A DNA stretch of 10,630 bases. Origin: Bacillota bacterium. GTDB taxonomy: Bacteria > Bacillota > Clostridia > Lachnospirales > Lachnospiraceae. Location of the stretch: assembly GCA_023392995.1 (NCBI GenBank), contig JAEWMZ010000430.1:1-10630 (forward strand), given 5' to 3'. Shown here in pieces: positions 1 through 5,643 of this stretch; within the stretch, counting starts at the first letter, position 1; each line of letters begins with the position of its first letter. The position numbers and the translations under genes were made by a program. The notes under the pieces were generated by a model. That model was not told the DNA's origin. It made no database searches and saw only the letters and a program-made list of their open reading frames with translations.

Positions 1-1083
1 GGAATATCAAGACCCTCCCAGATGGACTTTGCTGGGTGCAACCCGAATGGAGGGATCTTTGCACCGACGATCCGATATCATGAAGGTAATTTCTACATTA
101 CCAGCACCAATGTTAACCACCCGGGTGCATTTTCCCCCGATGGTTCCGGTAACTTCATCATTACGGCAAAGAATCCGGCGGGAGAATGGTCAGATCCGAT
201 CTGGATGAATCAGGGAGGCATTGATCCATCCTTATTCTTTGATGAGGATGGCAGGACATATTATACCAGTACTAAGAATATTACCGGAGAGGATGGAGTT
301 AACCGTTCAGCAATTCAGATGTCAGAGATAGAGATTACGACGGGAAAGCTTTTAACAGAAAGCAAAGTGATCTCTGAAGGCTGCGGAGGCCGCTTCCCCG
401 AAGGACCTCACCTCTACAAAATAGATGGGTATTATTACTTGCTGCTGGCGGAGGGCGGTACGGAGCTGGGTCATCGAGTTACCATTTCCAGATCGAGAAC
501 GATATGGGGACCTTATGAAGGCTGTCCCCATAATCCGATTCTGACTGCGATGGATGAAAATGATCCGTCCCTAAGTGCACTGGGACATGCGGACATTGTA
601 GAAACAGAAGCTGGAACGTGGTGGATGGTATTCTTATGCCAGCGCTTAACAGAGCAGTACTATCATCATCTTGGACGTGAGACAGGCATCGCTCCTTTTG
701 AATGGGTGAATGGCTGGCCAATCGTTAACGGAGGAAAGGCTCCCACAGAAGAGATGAAGATAGCTGGGATGCCCCAAATACCACTTGTCAGGGAGAAGCA
801 TATCCACACGAACAGTCATTTGTCTGCAGGTCTTGGAGTACAGGATGTGAAATGCTCTGCATTTCACACTAATGGACATTCGACCCTAGGTCGCGGAGTG
901 CCGGATGTGAACTGTTCTACAATTCACACTACATTTGAGGGGGAGAAATTAGGGCTGGAATGGAACTTCCTTAGAACCTTTTATCAGGATTATCAGTTAA
1001 ATGGTAATAAGTTAATGTTAACGGGCAATCAATACTCCTTGAATGATAATGCAACGCCTGCATTTATCGGGAGGCGCCAGTAG
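1..1083 (+). CDS. GH43-family glycosidase (beta-xylosidase/arabinofuranosidase type), 5'-partial, ending at an in-frame TAG
   Basis: The reading frame is open from base 1 (GISRPSQ precedes the ATG at 22), so the start lies outside the window and the ATG at 22 is internal. Family signatures are GGIFAPTIRYHEGNFYI, then GGIDPSLFFDEDGRTYY with the family's conserved second Asp, then FPEGPHLYKIDGYYYLLLAEGG with the likely general-acid Glu. The general-base Asp normally sits in the missing N-terminus. The enzyme would hydrolyse xylo- or arabino-oligosaccharides; no signal peptide can be judged. Two oddities are seen. An insertion of two 20-residue repeats (bases 805-924) sits just before FEGEKLGLEWNFLR, where the catalytic propeller should join the C-terminal domain. 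The frame then stops at TAG 1081-1083 directly after GRRQ, where family members read on through GRRQQ into the beta-sandwich. The product is probably truncated and possibly inactive. The family call is firm; the exact substrate is not. Confidence 0.85.
   Translation, partial: GISRPSQMDFAGCNPNGGIFAPTIRYHEGNFYITSTNVNHPGAFSPDGSGNFIITAKNPAGEWSDPIWMNQGGIDPSLFFDEDGRTYYTSTKNITGEDGVNRSAIQMSEIEITTGKLLTESKVISEGCGGRFPEGPHLYKIDGYYYLLLAEGGTELGHRVTISRSRTIWGPYEGCPHNPILTAMDENDPSLSALGHADIVETEAGTWWMVFLCQRLTEQYYHHLGRETGIAPFEWVNGWPIVNGGKAPTEEMKIAGMPQIPLVREKHIHTNSHLSAGLGVQDVKCSAFHTNGHSTLGRGVPDVNCSTIHTTFEGEKLGLEWNFLRTFYQDYQLNGNKLMLTGNQYSLNDNATPAFIGRRQ
805..924 (+). repeat. Two tandem 60-bp in-frame repeat units, each containing a palindrome, inside the GH43 gene
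   Basis: Units 805-864 and 865-924 each begin CACAC and encode 20 residues (HTNSHLSAGLGVQDVKCSAF, then HTNGHSTLGRGVPDVNCSTI); a third partial start, HTTF, follows. Unit 1 contains a perfect hairpin that runs into unit 2: TGTGAAATGC at 846-855, loop TCT, GCATTTCACA at 859-868. The matching place after unit 2 (906-928) has the same hairpin with one mismatch. The repeats interrupt a region that is normally a short linker in this family, so they look inserted. Confidence 0.7.
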
Positions 1084-1539
1084 GATTTTGAATGCAGAAT
1101 GGAAGTATCCCTATCCTTTCAACCGGAAAAGGACCGGGAAGAGGCAGGCATTGCATTGATGCATATGGGACATGGTCATTATGAAATGGTATTGACTCAG
1201 AGGGAAAACAAAAAGGTAGTGTTACTTCGTAAGACAGTATTTGATCTGGTGACAGAGACCATCTCGGAGCCAGTTCCAGAAGGCGAATTACAGCTGAAAA
1301 TTGTAGCAGATCGTTACGATTATGAGTTTTATTATGGTGTTCAGGGAGCTTATACCTTACTTGGCACCGCTAAAGTGAAGCTGCTTTCCTCCGAGGTGAT
1401 CGGTGGCTGCATTGGTGTTCTTGTTGGAATCTATGCAAGCGGTAATGGAGAGGTATGTTCTAACAGTGCTGAGGTTAGCTGGTTTGATTATGAGGTGCTG
1501 CCGGTGAAACCGAAGAAGGCCTTGTATGCCTTTGATTAA
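1084..1539 (+). pseudogene. Severed C-terminal beta-sandwich domain of the GH43 gene
   Basis: This stretch continues in the same frame as the GH43 catalytic part, straight after the TAG at 1081-1083. It reads DFECRMEVSLSFQP, then EEAGIALMHMGHGHYEM, and ends with SAEVSWFDYEVLP. That is the pattern of the GH43 C-terminal concanavalin-like beta-sandwich domain (GH43_C2), which normally covers the active-site entrance. The first ATG is at 1099 and has no Shine-Dalgarno sequence in front of it, so independent translation is unlikely. One C-to-T change (CAG to TAG) explains the break. It is either a nonsense mutation, a sequencing error, or a readthrough stop. The gene ends at TAA 1537-1539 and a long stem-loop follows. 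Confidence 0.75.
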
Positions 1540-1591
1540 ACGAATAGAAGAGATATGTCTGGCGAAAGCCAACAGGCTGATGTACAGGATC

Positions 1592-1634
1592 AAAGGAGAA
1601 GCAAAAATTCGTATATAATTTTTGTTTCTCCTTT
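1592..1634. terminator. 18-bp stem-loop after the GH43 gene, likely bidirectional terminator
   Basis: Bases 1592-1609 pair with 1617-1634 over 18 positions with one G-T wobble, leaving a 7-base loop (CGTATAT). The stem is A-rich on the left and T-rich on the right. There is no separate T run after the stem, but CTTTCTCT continues the pyrimidine stretch. It separates the GH43 gene from the oxidoreductase that starts at 1768. Confidence 0.65.
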
Positions 1635-1670
1635 CTCTATGTTAACAGTAAGGACAGAAATAAGTAAAAA

Positions 1671-1676
1671 TATAAT
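1671..1676 (+). promoter_or_regulatory. Possible -10 box upstream of the Gfo/Idh/MocA gene
   Basis: A perfect TATAAT lies about 95 bp before the start codon, downstream of the GH43 stem-loop. No good -35 box sits 16-18 bp upstream; the nearest, TTAACA at 1642-1647, is 23 bp away. If real, the promoter is weak or activator-dependent. Confidence 0.35.
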
Positions 1677-1709
1677 GAAAACCGTACAAATTATAGGATG
1701 AAGAGAAAG

Positions 1710-1761
1710 GGTTAAATTAATATACTTATCCTATGAAGAAAATAATTAATTTACCAGGAGG
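1710..1761 (+). promoter_or_regulatory. Leader stem-loop abutting the Shine-Dalgarno of the Gfo/Idh/MocA gene
   Basis: Bases 1710-1721 (GGTTAAATTAAT) pair with 1745-1755 (ATTAATTTACC) in an 11-bp stem with one bulged T and a 23-base loop. The right arm ends immediately before AGGAGG (1756-1761), which is six bases from the ATG at 1768. The fold could affect ribosome access. It matches no riboswitch class I recognise. Confidence 0.35.
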
Positions 1762-1767
1762 TAACAT

Positions 1768-2862
1768 ATGAAAAAGGTTAAAATAGGTATCATTGGCTGT
1801 GGCGGTATTGCAAATAATAAGCACTTTCCAGCACTTAAGAAGAATTCTGATTTAAATGAACTCGTAGCATTTTGTGATATTGTGGAAGAGCGTGCTGTGA
1901 AAGCAGCAAAAGAATTTGGTATAGCAGATGCGAAGGTTTACACAGATTATAAAGAGCTGTTAGCAAATGAAGAGGTAGAAGTCGTACATATTCTTACTCC
2001 AAACGTTGCCCACGCTCCGATTGCTGTTGCAGCCTTTGAAGCAGGGAAGCATGTGCTTTGTGAAAAGCCTATGGCTCATACCACAGAAGATGCCCAGAAG
2101 ATGATTGATGCCTGGAAGAAGTCCGGTAAGAAGTTCACCATCGGTTATCAGAACCGTTTCAGGCCGGAAGTTCAGGCCTTGCATCAGTCCTGTCAGGCTG
2201 GAGAGCTTGGAGACATTTACTATGCTAAGGCGCATGCTGTAAGAAGACGTGCTGTACCTACCTGGGGTGTATTCCCGAATAAGGCACTGCAGGGCGGCGG
2301 ACCGCTGATCGATATCGGTACTCATGCTCTCGACATCACCCTATGGTGTATGGGGAACTACGAAGTGGATTCCGTATCCGGTTCTGTATTTGAGAAAATG
2401 CGTGATAACTTTGAAGGCAATATGTTCGGACCTTGGGATCCTGCAACCTTTGAAGTAGAAGATTCTGCCATCGGCTTCATTAAGATGAAGAATGGTGCGA
2501 CCATTGTATTGGAAGCAGCGTGGGCATTAAATGTAGCTGAGTCTAGAGAAGCCTGCACAACCTTATGCGGTACAAAATCCGGTGCAGAAATCAAATCCGG
2601 AATGAGCTACCAAACCAATGAACTGATTTATAACAAGGCGAAGAATGGTCTATTGATGGAAGAAACCATTTCCAAGGCGGGTCACATCGCGTATTTTGAA
2701 GGCGGTGCTTCTGCAGAAGGTGTTGTTGAAGCAAAACAATGGTTAGAAGCAATTATCAATGATACCGAGCCACTTGTTAAACCGGAGGAAGCGTTTGCAG
2801 TAACAAAGGTTCTGGATCAAATTTATAAAGCGGCAGCAGGGAATAAAGAAATCAAGTTCTAA
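1768..2862 (+). CDS. Gfo/Idh/MocA-family NAD(P)-dependent oxidoreductase, possible glycoside 3-dehydrogenase or 3-keto-sugar reductase
   Basis: The product is a full-length cytosolic 364-aa member of the family. The N-terminal Rossmann fold begins KIGIIGCGGIA (residues 5-15, GxGxxA). The catalytic lysine is in CEKPMA (K100), and the C-terminal domain carries GGGPLIDIGTHALD with D182 and H186, the usual catalytic pair. Family members oxidise or reduce sugar hydroxyls with a nicotinamide cofactor. In gut puerarin degradation, DgpA of this family oxidises C3 of the glucosyl group before C-C cleavage. Here the gene lies directly ahead of a putative deglycosidase alpha/beta pair, so C3 oxidation of a glycoside, or reduction of released 3-keto-glucose, is the favoured role (inference). 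The start is supported by AGGAGG six bases upstream. A stem-loop with a T6 tail follows. Family is certain; substrate is not. Confidence 0.88.
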   Translation: MKKVKIGIIGCGGIANNKHFPALKKNSDLNELVAFCDIVEERAVKAAKEFGIADAKVYTDYKELLANEEVEVVHILTPNVAHAPIAVAAFEAGKHVLCEKPMAHTTEDAQKMIDAWKKSGKKFTIGYQNRFRPEVQALHQSCQAGELGDIYYAKAHAVRRRAVPTWGVFPNKALQGGGPLIDIGTHALDITLWCMGNYEVDSVSGSVFEKMRDNFEGNMFGPWDPATFEVEDSAIGFIKMKNGATIVLEAAWALNVAESREACTTLCGTKSGAEIKSGMSYQTNELIYNKAKNGLLMEETISKAGHIAYFEGGASAEGVVEAKQWLEAIINDTEPLVKPEEAFAVTKVLDQIYKAAAGNKEIKF

Positions 2863-2877
2863 TTAACAGAGGTTATG

Positions 2878-2925
2878 AAAGGGGGGTTCGTAAAATGCAG
2901 CTGGATTTTGCGAAAGCCCTTTTTT
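2878..2925 (+). terminator. Intrinsic-terminator-like stem-loop between the oxidoreductase and alpha-subunit genes
   Basis: TTCGTAAAAT (2887-2896) pairs with ATTTTGCGAA (2905-2914). After a small internal mismatch, AAAGGG pairs with CCCTTT, and six T residues (2920-2925) end the structure. The loop is GCAGCTGG. It has the form of a rho-independent terminator. Because the flanking genes seem functionally linked, it may act as a partial terminator that sets their relative expression. No clear promoter is visible between it and the next start. Confidence 0.65.
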
Positions 2926-2989
2926 ATGACTGGACATATTTATTTCTTTAACAAGAGCTATTTAGAATAGGAATAGCAAGGAGGAAAAG

Positions 2990-4000
2990 ATGAGCAAAAT
3001 AAAACGATCCGTATCCATGTATAGCCTTCAGGATCAATATGCAAGAGGCAAGATGAATTTAGATCAAATATTTCAGTTTCTAAAGGAGCTAGGTGCCGGA
3101 ATGGAATTCATCAGTGATCAAATGATGAAGGGAACGCCGGAGCCTTCCGAGGAGGTATTAGCGGAATGGGACAGGCTAGTAAATAAATATCAGCCAACGT
3201 TGGTTTGCAATGATGTATTCATTAATACCTGCCTGTATAAAAATCGTACCTTAACCAGGAAGGAATCCACGGATTTGCTGATCAAGGAGATCAAACTGGC
3301 ACACCGTCTTGGTTTTCCAATGCTTCGACTGGTATCAAATACGCCGGCGGAAATCATTGAACCTGCTCTGATCTATGCAGAGAAGTATCAGGTCATTTTA
3401 ACCCTGGAAATCCACGCCGGTATGAGCTTTGATGATCCTCATACCCAGGCGTACTTAAATGTAATGAAAAGATTAAATTCCCCATATGTCGGTCTTACGG
3501 TAGATACCGGAATCTTTTGCAAACGCCATCCCCGGGTTTCCACCAACTACTTCCGGTTCTTGGGAACCAGTGAAGAAGTGATTCGGTATATTGATAACAT
3601 ATTCGCAGCAGGTACGGACCCAAAGAGATATTTTGCTGAGCATAAACAGGAAGGGCAGATGTTCCCGGAGGAGCTTCAGACCTTAATTAAAAACAACAAT
3701 GATTTTGAATATGTGCTCTTTAGTACGGGTTACGAAATGAGCAATTATCATATATTAGATGATTATATCCCATATATCAAGCATATCCATGGCAAGATAT
3801 ATGAGATGACCGAGGAAGGTACGGAATATTCTATCCCGTTTGATGAAGTGGTTCACTATCTAAATAAAGCAGGATATGAAGGTTATATCTCAACGGAATA
3901 TGAAGGTAATCGTTTTGCATTACCGGATACTCCGATTCTGGATAAGGAGAATGTAATTGCTCATCAAAGGATGCTGAATAAATATTTAGGGGAATTGTAA
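2990..4000 (+). CDS. Xylose-isomerase-like TIM-barrel protein, putative C-glycoside deglycosidase alpha subunit
   Basis: The 336-aa product belongs to the sugar phosphate isomerase/epimerase (AP endonuclease family 2) TIM-barrel fold. Expected metal ligands are visible: E140 in LTLEIHAG, D172 in GLTVDTG, H265 or H267 in IKHIHGK, and E303 in STEYEGNR. H142, two residues after the first Glu, sits where deglycosidases such as DfgA, DgpC and CarB have a catalytic His (from memory). Those enzymes use a divalent metal, typically Mn, to cleave the C-C bond of 3-oxo-C-glycosides. Length and the pairing with a 130-aa beta-type protein fit that family. The start is set by AAGGAGG just upstream; the next gene begins 82 bp after the stop. 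Alternatives are a 3-keto-O-glycoside-cleaving enzyme or a plain epimerase. The fold is certain; the deglycosidase role is probable. Confidence 0.8.
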   Translation: MSKIKRSVSMYSLQDQYARGKMNLDQIFQFLKELGAGMEFISDQMMKGTPEPSEEVLAEWDRLVNKYQPTLVCNDVFINTCLYKNRTLTRKESTDLLIKEIKLAHRLGFPMLRLVSNTPAEIIEPALIYAEKYQVILTLEIHAGMSFDDPHTQAYLNVMKRLNSPYVGLTVDTGIFCKRHPRVSTNYFRFLGTSEEVIRYIDNIFAAGTDPKRYFAEHKQEGQMFPEELQTLIKNNNDFEYVLFSTGYEMSNYHILDDYIPYIKHIHGKIYEMTEEGTEYSIPFDEVVHYLNKAGYEGYISTEYEGNRFALPDTPILDKENVIAHQRMLNKYLGEL

Positions 4001-4034
4001 TGGAGGTAAGGCGTGATTCACATCCGTCACCCCG

Positions 4035-4048
4035 CGGCTTTGGAGCCG
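4035..4048 (+). other. Short GC-rich hairpin in the alpha-beta gene spacer
   Basis: CGGCT (4035-4039), loop TTGG, AGCCG (4044-4048) lies in the 82-bp gap between two genes expected to make a complex. No T run follows, so it is not a terminator. It could stabilise the upstream mRNA or be incidental. Confidence 0.3.
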
Positions 4049-4082
4049 ATGAATGTTAGCTTAAAGATAGGAGGAAAGAAGC

Positions 4083-4475
4083 ATGTTTGATGCATATGTA
4101 TTCACAGAAGGAACCTGTCAAAATACAGAACAAAACGGACAGATAACCGGATTTCAGCTGAAAACCCTGATTACCTATTATCGTGGGATTCCCTGCTCAA
4201 TGATACATGATATTAAGGTATCGGTAGATGGAACAGAGGTAGCCAGGGAGAATATCCACTTTAGTCCCGATGGGAAAGATTTTTTTACGCTGGAGGAGCT
4301 GGAGACGGTAACCACCTACAAATGGGAATATGGCGAGCAGGGAACCGTATTCGTTGCTTGTCCGGGTGGGTTATCAAAGGGAGAGCATGAGGTGACCTTG
4401 ACAACTACAATTCGTGTAGCATATATTCCGGTGCCATTCTCAGGAACCAGAACGCGGAAGGTGAAAATAGCTTAA
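4083..4475 (+). CDS. Putative C-glycoside deglycosidase beta subunit (DUF6379/CGDB-like)
   Basis: The product is 130 aa with no signal peptide or membrane segment. It has an all-beta pattern typical of the small subunit of C-glycoside deglycosidases: TYYRGIPCSMIHDIKVSVDG (residues 31-50), FFTLEEL (67-73), a central KWEYGEQGTVFVACPGGLSKGEH block (80-102), and RVAYIPVPF (111-119) near the C-terminus. In characterised pairs (DfgAB, CarBC, DgpBC) this subunit forms a stable complex with the TIM-barrel subunit and contributes to the active-site region. Position directly after the alpha gene supports co-expression. AGGAGG lies eight bases before the ATG. The stop codon lies within the first copy of a short tandem repeat. 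I recognise the family from memory of its sequence pattern; the substrate remains open. Confidence 0.75.
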   Translation: MFDAYVFTEGTCQNTEQNGQITGFQLKTLITYYRGIPCSMIHDIKVSVDGTEVARENIHFSPDGKDFFTLEELETVTTYKWEYGEQGTVFVACPGGLSKGEHEVTLTTTIRVAYIPVPFSGTRTRKVKIA

Positions 4476-4529
4476 GTTAATAATAGCTTAAGTTAATAAC
4501 AGCTTAGGGTAAAATAGCTTAAGTTAAAA
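4467..4529 (+). repeat. Four-copy tandem repeat (about 16 bp) overlapping the end of the beta-subunit gene
   Basis: AGCTTA recurs at 4469, 4485, 4501 and 4516, giving spacings of 16, 16 and 15 bp. The unit is ATAGCTTAAGTTAATA; the third copy is diverged (CAGCTTAGGG). The gene's TAA (4473-4475) is inside copy 1, so the repeat looks like slippage duplication of the gene's 3' end. CTTAAG in copies 1, 2 and 4 is palindromic. Confidence 0.8.
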
Positions 4530-4625
4530 AAATCGTACCTTGCCTAATACAAATGGGGTAATCGGCCGGGCGTAAGCAGTTTTCAGGGACACCCTAGGGA
4601 AGAGGAAGGGGGTGTGGAATTTGAT

Positions 4626-4661
4626 GAAGTGAGGTAGTATTCATCTTTTCACTTCCTTTTT
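4626..4661 (+). terminator. Weak terminator-like hairpin after the beta-subunit gene
   Basis: GAAGTGA (4626-4632) can pair with TCACTTC (4649-4655), followed by CTTTTT (4656-4661). The alternative pair GATGAA (4623-4628) with TTCATC (4640-4645) excludes it. The loop of the first form is long (16 bases), so this is only a candidate. The preceding 4530-4620 holds no recognisable gene; ACACCC (4589-4594) there can pair with GGGTGT (4610-4615). Confidence 0.35.
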
Positions 4662-4708
4662 CATATAAATATATCAAGATCAGTAGGAATTAAAGTAGGT
4701 ATTAATAA

Positions 4709-5227
4709 ATGGATCAAGGTGAAACGGTACAGGATTATACGATTGCAGAAGGTGTACGGGCACCTTTTCAATATCTGGTGAATGATATTATTCCCAGATC
4801 ACCGGAGCTTGCGTACCTTTATGGAATTATACAATATTATGGAGCCCTGGATGCCCAGATCGATGAATACTTAATGATTAATTTGGATAGTCTGGAGGTT
4901 CCTATGGCTCAGCCTACAGCTGCCATGCTGGACTATGTATACCGAGGAGCCGGTTTATTCGGGGGAAATGAATTTTTGGCTTCTCTGGCCGAAGCCGAGA
5001 CCATACCCCAGCCCTTCAAGGACAATCCGGTGTTGATCAGCTCCTCCGTAAATTCTTTGGTAGCTTCTACTATGATGGGCTATTACTCTGAATGGTATGG
5101 ATATGGAACCACACGACTGTCACCGCCCAATGACCGGGTGTTGGAGTATGCTCCCTTTAGCTGGAGTCAAATCGGATACCCAGGTCCATCCTTAGGGTAT
5201 CGGGTATTAAGACAGTATGAGTTTTAA
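4709..5227 (+). CDS. Gluconate 2-dehydrogenase subunit 3-like protein, candidate small subunit of a GMC dehydrogenase
   Basis: The 172-aa product has no signal peptide or Tat motif. Helical segments (PELAYLYGIIQYYGALDAQIDEYL, here split by description: residues about 32-55) precede a mid-section with FLASLAEAETIPQPF. The C-terminal signature is VASTMMGYYSEWYG (about 117-130), then SWSQIGYPGPSLGYRVL. A GYY...W..IGYPGP pattern is typical of gluconate 2-dehydrogenase subunit 3 (Gluconate_2-dh3), the small partner of membrane or cytoplasmic GMC dehydrogenases including glucoside 3-dehydrogenases. A GMC gene starts at 9558, so the two may form one enzyme. TAA at 4706-4708 lies in frame just before the ATG, so no longer start exists; the only ribosome site is a weak AGTAGG. 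The stop overlaps a direct repeat that flanks a MITE-like element. The family call is moderately sure. Confidence 0.6.
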   Translation: MDQGETVQDYTIAEGVRAPFQYLVNDIIPRSPELAYLYGIIQYYGALDAQIDEYLMINLDSLEVPMAQPTAAMLDYVYRGAGLFGGNEFLASLAEAETIPQPFKDNPVLISSSVNSLVASTMMGYYSEWYGYGTTRLSPPNDRVLEYAPFSWSQIGYPGPSLGYRVLRQYEF

Positions 5228-5361
5228 TATATAAAAGGTTGATTCGAGTGTCAAAAGTCGGGTTTATGTCTTGAAATGAATATGAATGGATATATATTCA
5301 CACAGATTCATTGCAAAAGTTTTTGATGACTTTTGACACTCGAATCATAGGTTTTAATATA
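5221..5361. mobile_element. MITE-like element: 20-bp inverted repeats between 11-bp direct repeats
   Basis: Bases 5240-5259 (TGATTCGAGTG...AAAGTC) are the exact reverse complement of 5328-5347. The block is flanked by the direct repeat GTTTTAATATA at 5221-5231 and 5351-5361, which looks like a target-site duplication. The interior can fold further: TGAATAT (5277-5283) with ATATTCA (5294-5300), or AATGAAT (5275-5281) with ATTCATT (5306-5312). No transposase is present and the interior has no ORF. The left direct repeat contains the upstream gene's stop codon. The structure is seen; mobility is inferred. Confidence 0.6.
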
Positions 5362-5377
5362 ATAAACGTATTGATTG

Positions 5378-5411
5378 GAGAAGTGCTTATTCTATAGGTA
5401 CTTCTCTTTTT
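5378..5411 (+). terminator. Rho-independent terminator ahead of the siroheme reductase
   Basis: GAGAAGTGCTTA (5378-5389) pairs with TATAGGTACTTCTC's matching arm (5395-5406) over 12 positions with two G-T wobbles. The loop is TTCTA and five T residues (5407-5411) follow. It ends the transcript coming from the 4709-5227 gene and insulates the promoter just downstream. Confidence 0.8.
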
Positions 5412-5430
5412 GTGAGATAGGATAAAATGG

Positions 5431-5459
5431 TTGACAAAGCGGTCCGGTATTGCTATAAC
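5431..5459 (+). promoter_or_regulatory. Near-consensus sigma-A promoter for the siroheme reductase gene
   Basis: TTGACA (5431-5436), a 17-bp spacer and TATAAC (5454-5459), with TGC just before the -10 giving an extended -10. The predicted start near 5466 leaves a leader of about 175 bases before the ATG at 5644. Confidence 0.85.
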
Positions 5460-5543
5460 TAAAACATAGAAATCATAGAGAAGAAGTAGGACAATAGAGA
5501 AGAATTATAATACAGAAAAAGCAGGAAAATAGTTGAGGGTTAT

Positions 5544-5584
5544 TTACAATGATTGTTGTAATAGATATTCAAAAAGAGAAGTAG
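5544..5584 (+). promoter_or_regulatory. Palindrome and possible 11-codon leader peptide in the siroheme reductase leader
   Basis: TTACAA (5544-5549) and TTGTAA (5556-5561) form an inverted repeat with a 6-base spacer and an inner ACAAT-G-ATTGT. It lies about 80 bases after the predicted transcription start. An ATG at 5549 opens a small frame, MIVVIDIQKEK, ending with TAG 5582-5584, with GAGG ten bases upstream. Either could be regulatory (operator or leader peptide); neither is demonstrated. The remaining leader is purine-rich with no recognised riboswitch. Confidence 0.3.
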
Positions 5585-5643
5585 TATCCTACTGAATGAA
5601 AGAATGCATCATTAACAGCAGATAGAGGAAAAGGAGTCTTAAC

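Noticed and set aside
22..1083. ATG at 22 as the true GH43 start
   Set aside because: The frame is open to base 1 and the upstream residues ISRPSQ match the family, so the start lies outside the window.
1099..1539. A separate 146-aa gene starting at the ATG 1099
   Set aside because: It has no ribosome site, lies in the same frame as the GH43 gene, and its sequence is the normal continuation of GH43 after GRRQ.
1960..2325. A 121-aa minus-strand frame
   Set aside because: It lies wholly within the Gfo/Idh/MocA gene, has no ribosome site and no protein family pattern.
5240..5347. CRISPR array or ordinary terminator
   Set aside because: Only one inverted pair is present with no repeat-spacer periodicity, and no T run follows either arm.
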